A stretch of 64,000 nucleotides of DNA from Atherix ibis (lineage: Eukaryota; Arthropoda; Insecta; Diptera; Athericidae). The stretch lies in NCBI GenBank assembly GCA_958298945.1, contig OY282610.1:50971667-51035666 (forward strand), written 5' to 3'. The notes beneath the pieces are model-generated. The model saw only the letters and a program-made list of their open reading frames with translations. It did no database searches and was not told where the DNA came from. Within the stretch, counting starts at the first letter, position 1; every line of letters starts with the position of its first letter. Positions 62,244 to 64,000 of the stretch are shown piece by piece. Position numbers and translations under genes: made by a program.

Positions 62244-64000
62244 GAATTTTTTCTCAAAACCACCAACAAAAATTTATCCAGAAAGAATTTTCTCATTCCA
62301 ATGAGAATAATATGAATTGGAAAAGCTTTGCCTGAAAGTGCACAATCATACCCCAAACAAACATCTCCAAAAAACCACCATTTTCATAGAGAAAAACAAA
62401 TTTTAAGAGAAAGTGGACTCAGTGTAATAATTGTTGCCTCCTATTTTTTGAGAAAACTGGGTGCCTGGTGTAAAAATTGGATTTTCGTGAATATTGTCAC
62501 AAATTTTCGAATTTTTGTGGTTTTTTGCATATCTTTAGGTGGTCAATTTATTTTGCTTTCAGTAAATAAAAAATTTAATTTTAGGCAATTTTTTTTTAAT
62601 AGTGCTCACAAAAATTTATTCTGAAAGGATATTCCTTTTTCGATCAGGATAATATGGATCTAGAAGGCTATGTTAAAGTGTATGTAATGAAACCATGAAA
62701 CAAATTGCCATTTTTATCCAAAAAAGCAAAATTTATTTTTAAAAAAATACAGCGAACTTTAGGTATTTTTTTTTAAAACGCCTGGAAAAAATTTTCCTGT
62801 AAGGACTTTTTAAGTCCGATCAGGATAATAAGAATAATTATTAGTTTCACATATGTATGCGCATTAACATCATTAAACCAATTTTCGAAAAAATTTCCTT
62901 TTTCATAGAAAAATAGAAATTTAAAAAAATTTAATGATCTTTTGGCAAATTTTTCTCAAAACTCCCACCGAAATTTATCGTGACATGTCATTTTCCTTCC
63001 AATCATTATATTAAGAGTCATAGAAGGTTTGCCTGAAAGTGTGCAATGACACCACAAAATAAATTCTAAAAAACCTTAATTTTTATACAAAAAAAAACGA
63101 ATTTTAATAAAGAAAACAATTAATTTTATGAATTTTTTCTCAAAATCACCAACAAAAATTTATCCAGAAAGGATATTCTCATTCCAATCGAGAAAATATG
63201 TATTGGAGAAACTTTGCCTGAAAGTACGCAATGACACCATAAAAACAATTCTAAAAACCTTAATTTGTATACAAAAAAAAACGAATTTTAAGGAAGAAAA
63301 CTATAAGTTTTATGAATTTTTTCTCAAAGTCACCAACAAAAATTTATCCAGAAAGGATATTCTCATTCCAATCGAGAAAATATGTATTGGAGAAGCTTTG
63401 CCTAAAAGTACGCAATGACACCATAAAAACAATTCTAAAAACCTTAATTTGTATATAAAAAAAAACGAATTTTAGGAAAGAAAACTATAAATTTTATGAA
63501 TTTTTTCTCAAAATCACCAACAAAAATTTATCCAGAAAGGATATTCTCATTCCAATTGAGAAAATATGTATTGGAGAAGCTTTGCCTAAAAGTACGCAAT
63601 GACACCATAAAAACCGTTCTAAAAACCTTAATTTTTATACAAAAAAAACGAATTTTAATAAAGAAAACAATTAATTTTATGAATTTTTTCTCAAAATCAC
63701 CAACAAAAATTTATCCAGAAAGGATATTCTCATTCCAATCGAGAAAATATGCATTGGAGAAGCTTTGCCTAAAAGTACGCAATGACACCATAAAAACCGT
63801 TCTAAAAACCTTAATTTTTATACAAAAAAAACGAATTTTAAGAAAGAAAACCATAAATTTTATGAATTTTTTCTCAAAATCACCAACAAAAATTTATCCA
63901 GAAATGATATTCTCATTCCAATCGAGAAAATATGCATTGGAGAAGCTTTGCCTAAAAGTACGCAATGACACCATAAAAACAATTCTAAAAACCTTAATTT
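62244..64000 (+). repeat. HOR unit U39 (partial, right edge), at least five S
   Basis: C1-C5 are complete, followed by S starting near 63130, 63314, 63498, 63681 and 63864. The fifth has AAATGATATTC and is cut by the window end. It shares GCAAAATTTATT, ATTAAACCAATTTT, GAGAAACTTTGCC and CTCAAAGTCACC with U37. C4 has a shortened A run and GGACTTTTTAAGTCC. Confidence 0.93.

Larger units (their letters stand above)
1..64000 (+). repeat. Two-tier higher-order satellite DNA array filling the window
   Basis: Every part of the window aligns to one repeating scheme: a core of about 887 bp (monomers C1-C5) followed by n copies of a monomer of about 184 bp (S). The sequence CAATCATACCCC inside C1 recurs once per unit in all 39 units that contain C1. 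Distances between successive C1 landmarks are 1070, 1254, 1438, 1621, 1805, 1988, 2172 or 2352 bp, give or take a few bases. I found no inverted unit, no insertion and no unique spacer. The S monomers differ from one another at only a few positions, while core monomers are well diverged from S and from each other. No gene can be supported. By knowledge of satellite biology this is heterochromatin of a eukaryote. Centromeric function, chromosome and species cannot be read from the sequence. Confidence 0.97.

Noticed and set aside
1..64000. Primate alpha satellite or an array with a CENP-B box
   Set aside because: Monomer length is 184, not 171 bp. The alpha-satellite words are absent and I see no match to the TTCG-N4-A-N2-CGGG pattern of the CENP-B box.
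1..64000. Known insect satellites such as the Drosophila 1.688 family
   Set aside because: The A/T-rich style is similar, but I could not recognise a specific shared consensus. A database search would be needed, so no family name is given.

Overview
The whole 64 kb window is one uninterrupted, head-to-tail satellite DNA array. I see no protein-coding gene, RNA gene, transposon or unique sequence in it. It is very A+T rich (roughly three quarters by eye) and low in CpG. Organisation of this kind points to eukaryotic heterochromatin, such as a centromeric, pericentromeric or heterochromatic-arm satellite. I cannot identify the species or the satellite family by name.

The array has two tiers. 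The higher-order repeat (HOR) unit has a fixed core of about 887 bp. The core is made of five strongly diverged monomers, called C1 to C5 here (C2 is so diverged that its monomer origin is an inference). A variable run of n nearly identical monomers of about 184 bp, called S, follows the core. Unit length therefore takes only quantised values near 887 + 184n. The window holds 38 complete units (U1 to U38, from 1005 to 62243), a partial unit at the left (U0) and a partial unit at the right (U39). The S copy number runs from 1 to 8. Four is the commonest value (19 of 38 complete units), giving periods near 1621 bp. All units have the same orientation.

S monomers are ordered within a unit. Alpha types come first (TGTATTGG, TTTGTATAC), beta types follow (TGCATTGG, AAACCGTTC), and a terminal omega type (AAATGATATTC) usually sits next to C1. 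Short units (n = 1 or 2) cluster between 7.3 and 23.8 kb. Long units (n = 5 to 8) lie mostly to the right of 28 kb.

A third tier of recent duplications is superimposed and can be read from shared private variants. These are a 5.23 kb three-unit tandem duplication (about 37.5-42.7 and 42.7-48.0 kb), a 2352 bp duplication (about 50.7-53.1 and 53.1-55.4 kb), a 1620 bp pair (U17/U18), a 1254 bp pair (U13/U14), a 3.43 kb two-unit pair (U36-U37 and U38-U39), and a dispersed block (1-5.45 kb resembling 31.48-38.55 kb). Hybrid monomers at 51048, 53400 and 55569 look like fossil crossover junctions.

The open reading frames that can be drawn through the array are by-products of periodic sequence. They start at non-ATG codons or are broken in some units, so I annotate none as a gene. 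Strand '+' for repeats only means the orientation in which I describe them.
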